A stretch of DNA of 64,000 nt, taken from the NCBI GenBank assembly GCA_027924645.1, contig BSBN01001482.1:12480001-12544000 (forward strand), read 5' to 3'. The notes under the pieces are model-generated. The model did not search any database. It saw nothing but the letters and a program-made list of their open reading frames with translations, and had not been told where the DNA came from. Position 1 is the first letter of the stretch, and each line of letters begins with the position of its first letter. Shown one piece after another: positions 35,218 through 46,866 of the stretch. Source of the stretch: Cunninghamia lanceolata. Its lineage: Eukaryota; Streptophyta; Pinopsida; Cupressales; Cupressaceae. A program made the translations under genes and the position numbers.

Positions 35218-36389
35218 TGTAGACACCTAAAAATCTCTTAACCGTCTAACTATCCTCTGACATTATCCATATCATTAATTCCTCATCTAATTAATTAATT
35301 AAAGTTTTATTTAATTAATTACCTCACCCAATACCTAAATTATTCACTTTTTCTTCATCATTTAATCCCTAAAATTGAATTAATTTAATTAATTCAACAG
35401 TCACACCTTCTAACAATTTTCCAATTAATTAAATATATATGACAAATATTTATTTGATTAAATTCTCCACTTCCCTAAACCTACTTATTTAGATAAATTA
35501 TATTTATTTGATTAATCAAGCCTACTAATTAGCCTACCCCTAACCTAGTTGATTAAATACCTATTATTTAATTAGCTACCCTAGCCTACATGAGCCTTAG
35601 ACCTGGATTAATTAAATAAATCATTATTTAATTAATTCTAAACCCTGATTACTTCATCCACTAATTTACTACAGCCACATTAACTAAGTTAATCACCTTG
35701 ATTAACTTGGTCAAAGCCTAATTAACACCTTTTCCCACACTCCACAAATTAAAAATTACAAAATATTCACAACACTCCACCTCTTTATTACCACATTTAT
35801 GAAAAAACATCCTCTTTTTTAACTTACATGTGTAAGAATCCATAATTACACATGTGTCCTTGGATTTGCACATCTACACATAAAATAGAATTTTTAATTC
35901 CACCTCCTCCAAAGAAATTAATTTTTAATTTCCTCATCCATCTATTCTCATTTAATGCTAAGTCCTCCCCAAAATGAATGAAAGATTTATTTTTATTCTC
36001 CACCCTCCAATTTTGTTATCAAATCCTAGCCCTATATCTCACAACCAATTCCATCCCTTGATCTCAACAATGAATCTCCACTGTTGGATCAAAATCCCCT
36101 CTAATTTGCCTATAAATACAAGCTCTCACAAGCCATTTCATCATCCAATTTTTGAGTAGTGTGATTATGCTCAAATTTCTCTCATCTCCTCATCTTCAAC
36201 TAGGCTATAATGACTTGCATTAGAGTTTAGAGAGCATTTCACATTGAAGATATGGTCATGGGTGAAGCTAGAGCTTGTGGGTGCCAAGCTCTTGACCTTA
36301 TCTAGGAAAAGGAAGGTTTCAAAGTATAATGTGTTTGTTTTATGCATTCCATTTTTGTTTTTAACCTTTGAAATCATTTCTTGTCTTCA
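35218..36389 (+). repeat. 3' LTR of the gypsy element
   Basis: 1172 bp, TGTAGACACC to TTGTCTTCA, paired with 8845-10018. TATAAATA at 36111-36118. Followed by GTAAT. Confidence 0.9.
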
Positions 36390-36793
36390 GTAATCACACA
36401 AAATATTGAAAATGATAAACACAAATAAAAATGATAGCACAAGATGAAATAAAAGAAATGAAGAGAAAAGGGGGAAGAAGAAAGGAAAAGCTCATGTGCT
36501 CGAAATCCCTCATCACGCAACCTACAATCGCAAAGACGAAAGAGAGGGTTGGGATGTATAGGAGTTTGCCTTAGTCAAACCTATTTTTAATGTTTCCACT
36601 TCAACAACAATTAGAGATATTGATTGATTGATAAAACAAAGTGTGTGTGCTCTAATTCTAAGTGTATCTAGAATTGTTTGAGTAGTGACAAGCAAGATTG
36701 ACAAGATATATAAATGAAATACAATCTAATCTATTCAATGAAATTATATGTAATGATTTCAAGTAAAAAATGAGCACAAAAGAACAATATTGT
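36390..36793. other. unassigned repeat-like DNA
   Basis: No gene seen. The segment CCTACAATCGCAAAGACGA to TTTGCCTTAGTCAAACC (36520-36581) resembles the empty-site sequence around the Tnt1-like element (CCTACAATCACAAGG before 46018, GCCTCAGTCAAGCC after 59428), so these may be two copies of one unknown host repeat. Confidence 0.4.
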
Positions 36794-37726
36794 GGTCATC
36801 CCACAATACTGTGTCCCATTTTTCACCAAAGTGGGACATTGAAGTCAACATTTTAACCAAAATTTCACTTTTGCCATCTATAGCAACTAATCCATTAAGA
36901 ATTTGAAGATGATGTAAACTAGTGTTTTTTGAGATTTTGTGTAGATTCTAAATGAATTTTTTAAAAAAATTAAGAAATAATTTATGAATTTTTTTTGTAA
37001 CTTTTAATAACATATTTTTTTTTATAGTTAACAGTATTTTTAAAAAGTGACATTTATACCATACAACATAACTTTTTTTATAGAAAAGATAAAATTATAA
37101 AATTTTAAATATAGATTTGTTGCATAATTTTTTTGGTTAATTTTTGAAGTGAGATTATTATAATTTATACATAGGCTTATACCATACAACATAACTTTTT
37201 ATGTATTATCAAAATTAACTTCTTTTTTTGTTGAAACAAGGACATCAATACCTAGTGTGTAGATATTTTTTTGAATTTTTTCTCTATTTTTTTATTCTTC
37301 CGCGTGTGTGGAATAGAGACCTTGATGTTCGGTGAAAAACCTATGTTCACTAGAAAATAGAAAATAAATATAATAATCAAATGAAATATATTCAATATCA
37401 TACTTTTTTGAAAGCTTATACTAAGGGCTACATACTTACAAAATCAAATTTCTAAATGACTTCATTTGATCCCACAAAAGGTGAAGAAAAATTAGTTTTT
37501 AGTTAGCATTTTGATAGGCATGAAGGAGACTCCATCGAGGGTTTGATTTAATACTAGGGGGTTATTTCCAAGGGGTTTGATCTAAGGGAGTTTTATCTAA
37601 CCCCATTCAATTAAACCCCTATAGATGGAACACATCAAGGCTTAAACATTAATTTTTCTAAAAAATACATGATTTCAGAAAAAATCAGGATGTCCCATAA
37701 GTGGGACACACTATTGTGGTAGCACC
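36794..37726. mobile_element. candidate DNA transposon or MITE with imperfect terminal inverted repeats
   Basis: The left end GGTCATCCCACAATACTGTG and the right end, read in reverse complement as GGTGCTACCACAATAGTGTG, match over about 28 bases with several mismatches. A further inner pair is formed by GTGGGACAT and ATGTCCCA. The 0.93-kb interior is AT-rich without a reading frame. No clear target-site duplication, so superfamily is open. Confidence 0.4.
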
Positions 37727-38737
37727 CTGTGAGTGGTGATTTCGACAGAGCTTTGCTAGCATGTGAATTAAGTTTCTTTTCAAATGGAAAATTGAAGGGT
37801 TTTTACAGAAAAGGAAAGAAGGAAAAATATGGGAAAGGAGCTATTTGGGCACGTATAAGCATCAAGAAAAACTCAGAGTGCTAGACAAGTTAAAACATAA
37901 CTTCTAAAAATAGTTGATGAATAAACAAATGCTTGCAAAATATTAGTGTGCCACGTAGACGTCCATGCCAAGTGCTGATGTCAAAGCAACTTCAATTCTT
38001 GGAAAGTCCAGATGACTTGGGGCACTACCAAGGTTAATGCTCTTTTATGGTTTTTGGATAAGGATAAGGCTGGAAGATGATCTTAAAAACATGCTAGGTG
38101 AATGGACACTAAAGTGGATTCCACACATAGCATGAAATTGTGAGTGTATATAATTTACAACACTACATTTAGCCCCCACTTTAGCGAGCATATGACACTA
38201 CACACATATGCAAGGAAAAATCACAATGTTAGTGTTTTATAGAAAAAGAAGGGAAGATAATACAAGGGTTAAATCCTCCTTTCACTACAAACATTCAAGG
38301 ACATATCAACCGAGTTGAATCACACTTTTACAAGAGGATTCACCTACAGGTTAGGCTATCACTTGGAACAATGTGGAAATTCAGAGTTTATCAATTAATG
38401 TATTAATTTAATGCTCAAATACCGTTAAAACCCTAATTATGCAAAATTAGAAGCAAAATAATAAATCACGACAAATGCTCGCAGACTAAGTAGACAGAGA
38501 TTAATTACTGACCATTTTTTGAAGTTTGAGATGCGAAATGTTCAGGGACAATGTTCTAGGTGCCCAAGTCTAAGGTGTAGTTTTCTTCAGGGAATACGGG
38601 GCTCCTTCCGGCACTAATAATCACTATTTTGTCTGTTTCTATTGTGGGAGATACGAAGGACACTGCCCTAGGCGCCCTAGTCCAAGGAAAGCTGATTTTT
38701 GGGATGTTAGAGCTTCTTCAAATGTAGATCATCACTG
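37727..38737. other. unassigned DNA ending in degenerate ~115-bp tandem units
   Basis: No gene seen up to 38500. It contains ACATTTAGCCCCCACTTTA (about 38165), repeated exactly near 60066. From about 38520 two degenerate units of about 115 bp carry CTGCCCTAGGCGCCC-type cores; a third (45860-45960) lies beyond the inserted copia element. It ends with the target-site duplication CACTG. Confidence 0.45.
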
Positions 38738-40032
38738 TGTTGGATCTAGGGCATACAACTGAGAGGGGGGGGTGAATCAGTTGTATAAAACTTCTTCTTC
38801 TTTCAAACACTTGATTCTTCGTTGTTAGTTGGCAGCATATCAATTAATCATCCATGAAAGCATAATACATAAACACAAGAGCAGATAAACATCAACACAT
38901 TGAACACCAAGATTTTGACGTGGAAAACCCAGTTAAGGGAAAAACCACGGGGTGATTAACCCAAGAATTATTCTCTGTTAGAAGAATAAAGAAGAATAAA
39001 TGGCACATGCCAATTAGGGCTCACTGCCCGAGCACACTACTCACAAAGAGGCCCACTGCCTACAAGGAGACACACTGTCTACAAAGTGATAAAAATCACA
39101 GTCTTGAACTGGAGAATGACATCTCTACCATGTCCGGATCAGTTCCATTTAAGTCCAAAAACCTCTGCTTTGCCTTTCGCACTTCTCTTCGCTATGCCAC
39201 ACTCATCCACACAATCCACACCCCGAAATGAACTCACAAACCGTTATTTATACAAGACATCGACTTAGGAACAAACATCTAAGTCGGCAAACAACCATAA
39301 GAGTATCCGCAAGATGAATAACACATCCGGTCGGCCACCACAAGAACATTCGCAGGATGAACAACTCATCCGGTCGGCTAAACAGAGCAAGAACTTCATC
39401 CGGAAGAATAACTTCAATTCTGGGCTCTACTATCAATGCGGACCGACAACACAACCTCAACATGATCCAAGAACCTTCACAAGCCTGCCTGAATGACCAG
39501 GTACATCCGCACTTTCTTTACTTACTGGAATCTCTTCTCTTCCTTATCCAGAACTTCAAGAACACTGTCTGTCGCCACTGTCATAATGCAAGAGGTACTT
39601 CCAGACCTCCAAATCATACACAAATCAGGATGACACATCACAAGGACATCCCAAACACTCCTTCCAATCCGCAGATTAGGATAATACAATTCCGGACCTC
39701 ACCGGACCTTTTTGTGATCCTCTGTCACCTCTGGATACCTGCCGGAACTGGTTCTACACTGACAGCCACAACTCCTTCAGATCTTCATGCGGACCTCTGA
39801 AATCTTAATTGAAGCATCTCAAGAATCATATCTACAAACCCTTTAATCCGCATCCTCCGGTTCTCAACCTATACAATACATTTGCCTTCTTCTCATCACT
39901 GTTCTTCACTATTCCTGACTGAGGCTAATTTTCTCAATGTCCTCAGCACACAGCTCATCCAATCCTTCTTGTCAATGCAATATGAGTATGTTGACATCAA
40001 TGACAACACAGGCTCACCTCATACTTGCAACA
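38738..40032 (-). repeat. 3' LTR of the young copia element
   Basis: TGTTGGATCTAGGGC to CTTGCAACA on the plus strand. TATAAATA on the minus strand at 39245-39252. Short reading frames inside recur in the other LTR but are LTR sequence, not genes. Confidence 0.93.
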
Positions 40033-40045
40033 ATCTCCCCCTTTG
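40033..40045 (-). promoter_or_regulatory. polypurine tract of the young copia element
   Basis: On the minus strand AAAGGGGGAGAT immediately precedes the 3' LTR. Confidence 0.85.
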
Positions 40046-40395
40046 TCATTGATGGCAACATATGATGTGAAAAACCATTAAGACAAGAACTTCTCCTTTC
40101 TGTCACAGCTCCCCCTATCAACAACAACTTTTCACATGTCTTCTCTTCCTTTACTGCTCCCCCTTTGATCATCAACCACTTTAATTTTCACATGTCTTCT
40201 CTCCCCCTTTGACATCAATGGCAAAGGGCTCATACTTGCAATTCTCATACATCAGAATCATACCAGCTGCTCCCCCTTAGTTGCAGCTCCCCATCATCAA
40301 TCCGGATCACAAGATATGACTGTGTTATCCACCAGACTGATGCACATCAGTGCATCCTAGTTCATCACTGGAGGGGCCATGACCCCTAACTTCTC

Positions 40396-43300
40396 TCAGA
40401 GATATTCAAAAGAGTCCTTGGGAAGAGGTTTAGTAAAGATATCTGCAATCTGATCCTTGGAGGGAGCATACTCCAATCTGACTTCTTCCTTGTTCACTTG
40501 TTCTCTCAAGAAGTGAAACTTGATAGATATGTGCTTAGTCTTAGAATGCAATACCGGATTCTTAGAAATACTTGAATTATCACAGAAAATTGTGATAGGC
40601 TCCTCATATTCAACTTTAATGTCTCTTAGCATCTACTTCATCCATAAGATTTGAGTGCAACTACCTGCTGCTGCAATGTATTCTGCTTCAGTTGTAGACA
40701 GAGATATTGCATCTTGTTTCTTGCTTAACCAAGAAACCAATCTCTTCCCCAAAAAGAATGCTCCACCACTAGTGCTCTTCCGGTCATCCACATCTCCTGC
40801 CCAATCTGCATCTGTGTAAGCATGAAGAGAGAAATCCAGATCTCTAGGGTACCATAGACCATACTCAACTATTCCTTTCAAGTACCTAAAAATTCTTTTG
40901 ATTGCCATAACATGAGATTCTCTAGGATCAGCCTGGAATCTTGCCACAAGACCAACAGCCTGCATTATATCTGGTCTAGTTTGAGTGAGATACAACAATC
41001 TACCAATCATTGATCTATACTTTGTCTGATCTGCCTTTGGAGAATCATCATCTTTGCTTAACTTACATCCGGTTGCCATAGGAGTGTTCACTGGCTTTGA
41101 GTCTTCCATACCAAATTTCCTTAACAATTCTTTCACATATTTGGTCTGAGAAATGAAGATCCCTTCTTTCGTTTGAGTAATTTGCAGACCCAAGAAGAAA
41201 TTCATTTCACCAAGCATAGACATTTCAAACTCACTTTTCATCTGATTTGCAAAAGTTTTGCACATACTATCTCTTCCTCCAAAAATGATATCATCCACAA
41301 ACACTTCAACAATCAAAATGTTTTCATGATCAATTTTGAAATATAAGTTACTGTCAGCAGTACCTTTGTTGAATCCAATCTGCACAAGATGCTTATCCAA
41401 CCTTTCATACCATGCTCTTGGGGCTTGCTTCAATCCATACAAAGCTTTCTTCAACTTGCAGACCATATCATTATTATCAGACAATTGAAATCCATCTGGT
41501 TGTTCAATGTAGACTTCTTCTTCTAGATCACCATTTAGGAAGGCAGACTTGACATCCATCTGATATACCTTGAAGTCTTTGAAGGCAGCAAATGCAAGAA
41601 GTAATCTGACTGCTTCAATTCTTGCCACCGGAGCAAAAGTCTCTTCAAAGTCAATTCCTTCTATTTGAGAGTACCCTTTGCAGACCAATCTAGCTTTGTT
41701 TCTGATTACTTCACCAGCTTCATTTAGTTTGTTCCGGAAGACCCACTTGGTTCCAATTACATTCCTGTCTCTAGGTCTGGGAACAAGATCCCAAGTATGA
41801 TTTTTCTCAATTTGCATCAATTCATCTTCCATTGCTTTGGTCCAGTTTTCATCATTGCAGGCTTCATTTATTGTTTTAGGTTCAATCTTTGAAATCAGAC
41901 AACATTCATCCTGATTTTGAGCAACATTCCTTCTAGTTTGTACACCTTTGCTTCTGTCACCTATGATCTGATCTTCAGAGTGGTTCAGTCTTACATACCT
42001 TGGAATTTTGGGAGTATCCTGCACTGCTGCTTCTTGATCAGGCTCATTCAAACCTATCTCTTCTTCCTGATTTACCGGATCAGGCTGACTCTGTCTCACC
42101 GGAGAGGATTGAGTTCCTTGAACACTGTCTTGGTCATCTTCATCAAACTCATAAAATCTTGAAGGCTTCTCAATTCCTTCATCAACTTTCACATTGGTGC
42201 TTTCTATCATCTTCCTCAATCTCTTATTGTAACACCGGTATGCTTTGCTTTGAGTGGAGTAACCCAAGAAAATTCCTTCATCACTTCTAGCATCAAACTT
42301 TCCTAGATCTTCATCTCTTTTAATATAACACTTGCTACCAAATACTCTGAAATATTTCACAGTAGGAGTGATGCCAAACCAGAGTTCATAGGGGGTCTTA
42401 CCGGTGTTGTTTCTGATTTGAACTCGATTGAGAGTGTAGATTGCAGTGCTGATAGCTTCTTTCCAAAACATTTGAGGAACATTTGCTTCCAACATCATTG
42501 TCCTGGCAGCTTCCTGGATGGTCCGGTTCTTTCTCTCAACTACTCCATTCTGCTGTGGAGTCCTAGGAGTAGACAACTGTCTCCTTATACCCTGCTTCTC
42601 ACAAAAGTCAATGAACTCACCAGATGTAAATTCACCACCTCTATCAGACCTTAGACACTTTAGTTTCAATCCGGTTTGATTCTCTACCATAGCTTTGAAG
42701 ATTTTGAACTTCTCAAATGCTTCTGATTTTTCTTTTAGAAAGGTAACCCACATCATCCGGGAATGATCATCAATTAACAACATGAAATATCTATCACTTG
42801 CAGACTCTTGATTCTTGTCGGACCACAGAGATCAGTATGTACTAATTCCAACAATCCGGTAGAAGACTGATCTTGGCTTTTGAAAGAGACTCTGCTTTGT
42901 TTACCTAGCTGACATTCTTTGCACAAACTATTTGTAGGTTTCATCAATTTTGGAAGATCTCTTACAGCCTGAGTATTGCTTATCTTGATGATGTTATCAA
43001 AATTTACATGACACATTCTTCTATGCCATAACCAACTCTGATCAATTTGAACAAACAAATAACTTTTATTTGAACCAACCAGATGAAAGATATTACCTTT
43101 TGTCTGAGTACCGGATGCAATTTCAGTTCCGGAGCTTGTAAAGATTCTGCATTTTCCATTCTTGAACTGGAGATCATAGCCTTTGTCCACTAACTGACCA
43201 ACACTGAGAAGATTGTGCTTCAATCCTTCAACATATAGTACGTTACCTGTTTTGCTCTTTCCATCAAAGGAAATAGTTCCCCTGCCTCTGATTCTGCCAG

Positions 43301-44501
43301 CAGAATTGTCACCAAACTTTACCATTCCTCCTTCATACCTTTCCAAATTCAAGAACTTATTCTTGTCACCAGTCATATGGTGAGAACATCCACTGTCAAT
43401 AACCCAATCATCCTTTTCTTCCACTTGAGCAGCCAAAGCTTTTTCAACAACTTTGTGATTGACAGATTCAGAGAGTATTGAATCTTCTTCCTTGATGGCA
43501 ATAAACACCCACTCATTTCCGGATTTGCTTCCTAGTTCTGATTCATCATCTGTTACTCCCTCATTGTCATCTTCTTCATGAACATAATAGCAATTCTTTT
43601 GAAACCTTTGTCTGTTAGTATTAGACCTTGCAGATCTTTCCGGACATCTTGAAGCAAAATGACCAATCTTATTGCAGTTGAAACACTTAAAGGGTAGTTT
43701 TCCTTCATACTTACCGGATCCTCTTGGTAGTCTCTTTGCAATGAGGGCTTCAAGTTGAGTTGTTTCTGCTTCTTCTTCTTCCATGTCTCTTCTTGCTTGA
43801 TCATACCATGACATTTTCCTTGATGAGTTTTCTCCCGGATCAAATCTCTGTTTGCCTTTCACATAGGCACTGGCTTTGAAAGAAGATTCAGTCTTGGGAG
43901 GATCATCTCCAAACTTGGTCATTTCAAATGCAACTAGTTTGCCAGCCAGTTGTTCTCTTGTGATAGTTGTGTGGGCTCTGAATTCATCAATGGCAGCAAC
44001 CTTGATTTTGTAGGCAGCAGGAAGGGATCTTAGGATTTTGCAGACAATCTCATTTTCATCTAGAGTTCCACCAGCATTTCTAATTCCACATACCAGCTCA
44101 TTCACTCTTGGCATAAAGGTAGTGATGTTTTCATCATCTCTCATCTTCAATCTTTCAAATTTCCCTTTCAGACTTTGCAACCTTACACTTTTGACAAACT
44201 CATCTCCTTCATACAGAAGTTCCAGTTTAGTCAGGATCTCATATGCAGTTGGTAGGTCAATAACATTTGAGAGATCTGAGTCATTCAATGCGCTTAGAAG
44301 AGCTTGCTTGGTCCGCAGATTGTTTTCAGCTTCTATGATTTCATTCAGAGTTGTCAGACCACCTTGTGGAGGTACATATGGTTTTGAAACCATAGCCAAG
44401 TATGCTTTTCCCATACATTCCAAGTGACACTTCATGCGACCTTTCCAGAGAGTGAAGTTGGTTCCATCAAACTTCGGACTATCCTTCTTGTATGACGACA
44501 T
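40396..44501 (-). pseudogene. gag-pol polyprotein, young copia element (nearly intact)
   Basis: Start ATG at 44501 (MSSYKKDSPKF). Domains by residue: DUF4219/UBN2-type Gag with FDGTNFTLWKGRM near 10; zinc knuckle CFNCNKIGHFASRC near 272; protease WVIDSGCSHHM near 367; zinc-binding HRRMCHVNF to CKECQ near 490-535; integrase core with HTDLCGP, SDRGGEF and [11 protein letters not shown] with [31 protein letters not shown] and the FVDDIIFGG active site; RNase H with YTDADWAGD and STTEAEYIA. Three lesions are clear: a one-base deletion near 42810 (at LQ, before the MLLIDDHS block), TAG 40630-40632 where the related plus element has CAG, and loss of three residues (AIN) from the last RNase H motif. 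The frame ends with TGA at 40396-40398, about a dozen codons before the related copy's stop. Confidence 0.92.
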
Positions 44502-44543
44502 CCTGGATCTCTTCAAGCGGTTAAGCTCCTTTCAGAGGAACTT

Positions 44544-44556
44544 GGCTCTGATACCA
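44544..44556 (-). promoter_or_regulatory. primer binding site of the young copia element
   Basis: TGGTATCAGAGCC on the minus strand, two bases from the 5' LTR. Complementary to the 3' end of initiator tRNA-Met, the usual copia primer. Confidence 0.9.
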
Positions 44557-44558
44557 AT

Positions 44559-45854
44559 TGTTGGATCTAGGGCATACAACTGAGAGGGGGGGGGTGAATC
44601 AGTTGTATAAAACTTCTTCTTCTTTCAAACACTTGATTCTTCGTTGTTAGTTGGCAGCATATCAATTAATCATCCATGAAAGCATAATACATAAACACAA
44701 GAGCAGATAAACATCAACACATTGAACACCAAGATTTTGACGTGGAAAACCCGGTTAAGGGAAAAACCACGGGGTGATTAACCCAAGAATTATTCTCTGT
44801 TAGAAGAATAAAGAAGAATAAATGGCACATGCCAATTAGGGCTCACTGCCTGAGCACACTGCTCACAAAGAGGCCCACTGCCTACAAGGAGACACACTGT
44901 CTACAAAGTGATAAAAATCACAGTCTTGAACTGGAGAATGACATCTCTACCATGTCCGGATCAGTTCCATTTAAGTCCAAAAACCTCTGCTCTGCCTTTC
45001 GCACTTCTCTTCGCTATGCCACACTCATCCACACAATCCACACCCCGAAATGAACTCACAAACCATTATTTATACAAGACATTGACTTAGGAACAAACAT
45101 CTAAGTCGGCAAACAACCATAAGAGTATCCGCAAGATGAATAACACATCCGGTCGGCCACCACAAGAACATTCGCAGGATGAACAACTCATCCGGTCGGC
45201 TAAATAGAGCAAGAACTTCATCCGGAAGAATAACTTCAATTCTGGGCTCTACTATCAATGCGGACCAACAACACAACCTCAACATGATCCAAGAACCTTC
45301 ACAAGCCTGCCTGAATGACCAGGTACATCCGCACTTTCTTTACTTATTGGAATCTCTTCTCTTCCTTATCCGAAACTTCAAGAACACTGTCTGTCGCCAT
45401 TGTCATAATGCAAGAGGTACTTCCGGACCTCCAAATCATACACAAATCAGGATGACACATCACAAGGACATCCCAAACACTCCTTCCAATCCGCAGATTA
45501 GGATAATACAATTCCGGACCTCACTGGACCTTTTTGTGATCCTCTGTCACCTCTGGATACTTGCCGAAACCGGTTCTACACCGACAGCCACAACTCCTTC
45601 AGATCTTCATGCGGACCTCTGAAATCTTAACTGAAGCGTCTCAAGAATCATATCTACAAACCCTTTAATCCGCATCCTCCGGTTCTCAACGTATACAATA
45701 CATTTGCCTTCTTCTCATCACTGTTCTTCACTGTTCCTGACTGAGGCTAATTTTCTCAATGTCCTCAGCACACAGCTCATCCAATCCTTCTTGTCAATGC
45801 AATATGAGTATGTTGACATCAATGACAACACAGGCTCACCTCATACTTGCAACA
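44559..45854 (-). repeat. 5' LTR of the young copia element
   Basis: TGTTGGATC to CTTGCAACA on the plus strand, 1296 bp, paired with 38738-40032. TATAAATA on the minus strand at 45067-45074. Confidence 0.93.
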
Positions 45855-46022
45855 CACTGTTATGGAGATTTCTGTGTTTGCCACCTCCAAGGATATTGCC
45901 CTATGTGCCCATGTTTGGAAAATGCTCCAAATTGCTTCTTTCTACCGAATCTAGAATCCTTATCTTCTGCAGCTCCACTCTACAATATTTGATACCTATA
46001 ACCTACAATCACAAGGAGTGTC
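45855..46022. other. host DNA between two elements
   Basis: Continues the ~115-bp tandem units interrupted by the young copia element (TTATGGAGATTTCTGTG to about 45960), then ends in GTGTC, the left target-site duplication of the next element. No supported gene. Confidence 0.45.
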
Positions 46023-46866
46023 TGAAAGAAAGCTAGGTGTGCGGAAATGCTTCCTACACTAATCTATTGAGGAGAGGGCTATGCAAATTCAACTTTATCC
46101 TAACTATTATAGCAATGTTAAACCATTAACATGAGATATTGTAGCAAAACACAAGAACTAGAAAGTAGACAAAAGAACAGAGACAAAGATTTATAGTGGG
46201 GAAAACCCTTATCAGGTGAAAAACCCCACACTCAGAAACCTGCATAATGTATTAACAAATCTGAAAGAATGTTTACAATACACTTGCAATGCAAGCTTCA
46301 ATGGTCTTTGACACTCATGTCTAGAGTCAATCCGGTAGCATAACAGTACCTGTAAACCTATGATACAAACTCCATCTCCAAGCACCTGTATATAAAGGAA
46401 TTATAAGGCAATATTGGACCTTTCTTGGAATGGGCATCCAATATGGCATCTTGGACCAAAACCCATGCCTAGGGACACTTGGTCAACATTGTAGAATGTG
46501 TCTAACACTTGTCCACAGCTCCCATTCCAAAGAGGTCATCTATTTCCAAAATGGGTTATGACAAATGCTCTTATGACACTTATGACCGTCACAGAATCTA
46601 TCATAGCGGTTACAACTTACAGCTATAAGAGAATCTGTCTTACACATGCTATAAATAGCATATTCTCTTACAACACATCATATTCCACCTTGGGGCACCC
46701 AAATATGCCTCATTCAAAGATGCTACATGACACATGTCATTACCTGTCTTACAGCCTTCTATTCTCGACTCTTACTTGTTATAGATTCGTCATAGGAATC
46801 CGTCATAATTGTTTCAGTCAAACATTCCTTACACAACATAGAAGATGCTGAGACATGGTAGAATAT
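46023..46866 (-). repeat. 3' LTR of the Tnt1-like element, outer part
   Basis: Matches 58366 onward (GAAGCTAGGTGTGCGGAAA). Interrupted after GGTAGAATAT by TGTTGC of the nested element. Its last 118 bp (46749-46866) are repeated at 53858-53975. Confidence 0.88.
46749..46866. repeat. 118-bp direct repeat, left copy
   Basis: Runs from TTACAGCCTTCTATTC to GGTAGAATAT, ending exactly at the nested element's 5' LTR. The right copy starts exactly after its 3' LTR. By eye 8 differences in 118 positions. Confidence 0.9.

Larger units (their letters stand above)
8845..36389 (+). mobile_element. giant Ty3/gypsy element, Tat-like, with antisense PMD frame
   Basis: Bounded by two LTRs of about 1.17 kb (8845-10018 and 35218-36389) that both begin TGTAGACACC and end TTGTCTTCA. 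Flanks are GTTAT (8840-8844) and GTAAT (36390-36394), a target-site duplication with one change. Internal order: long leader, gag (22112-24425), protease, G-patch, reverse transcriptase, RNase H, second RNase H, integrase (to 29368), long 3' region with an antisense frame, purine tract (about 35207-35217), LTR. Two RNase H domains in series and a large 3' region mark the Tat/Ogre branch (established knowledge). It contains a nested gag-only element and a copia solo LTR; without them it is about 18.8 kb. LTR divergence looks near 6% in the first 200 bases by eye. All coding parts are broken. Confidence 0.85.
38738..45854 (-). mobile_element. young, nearly complete Ty1/copia element
   Basis: LTRs 38738-40032 (3') and 44559-45854 (5'), perfect target-site duplication CACTG at 38733-38737 and 45855-45859, primer site for initiator tRNA-Met, purine tract, and a full gag-protease-integrase-RT-RNase H order on the minus strand. 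By eye the LTRs differ by about 22 substitutions and one length change in a G run over 1295 bp, nearly all transitions, so the insertion is recent for this window. Coding damage is small: one single-base deletion, one TAG, one 9-bp deletion and an early TGA at the end. Confidence 0.95.

Noticed and set aside
39007..39800. Repeated short plus-strand frames shared by 39007-39800 and 44829-45622
   Set aside because: They lie in the two LTRs of one element; the similarity is LTR identity, not coding conservation.
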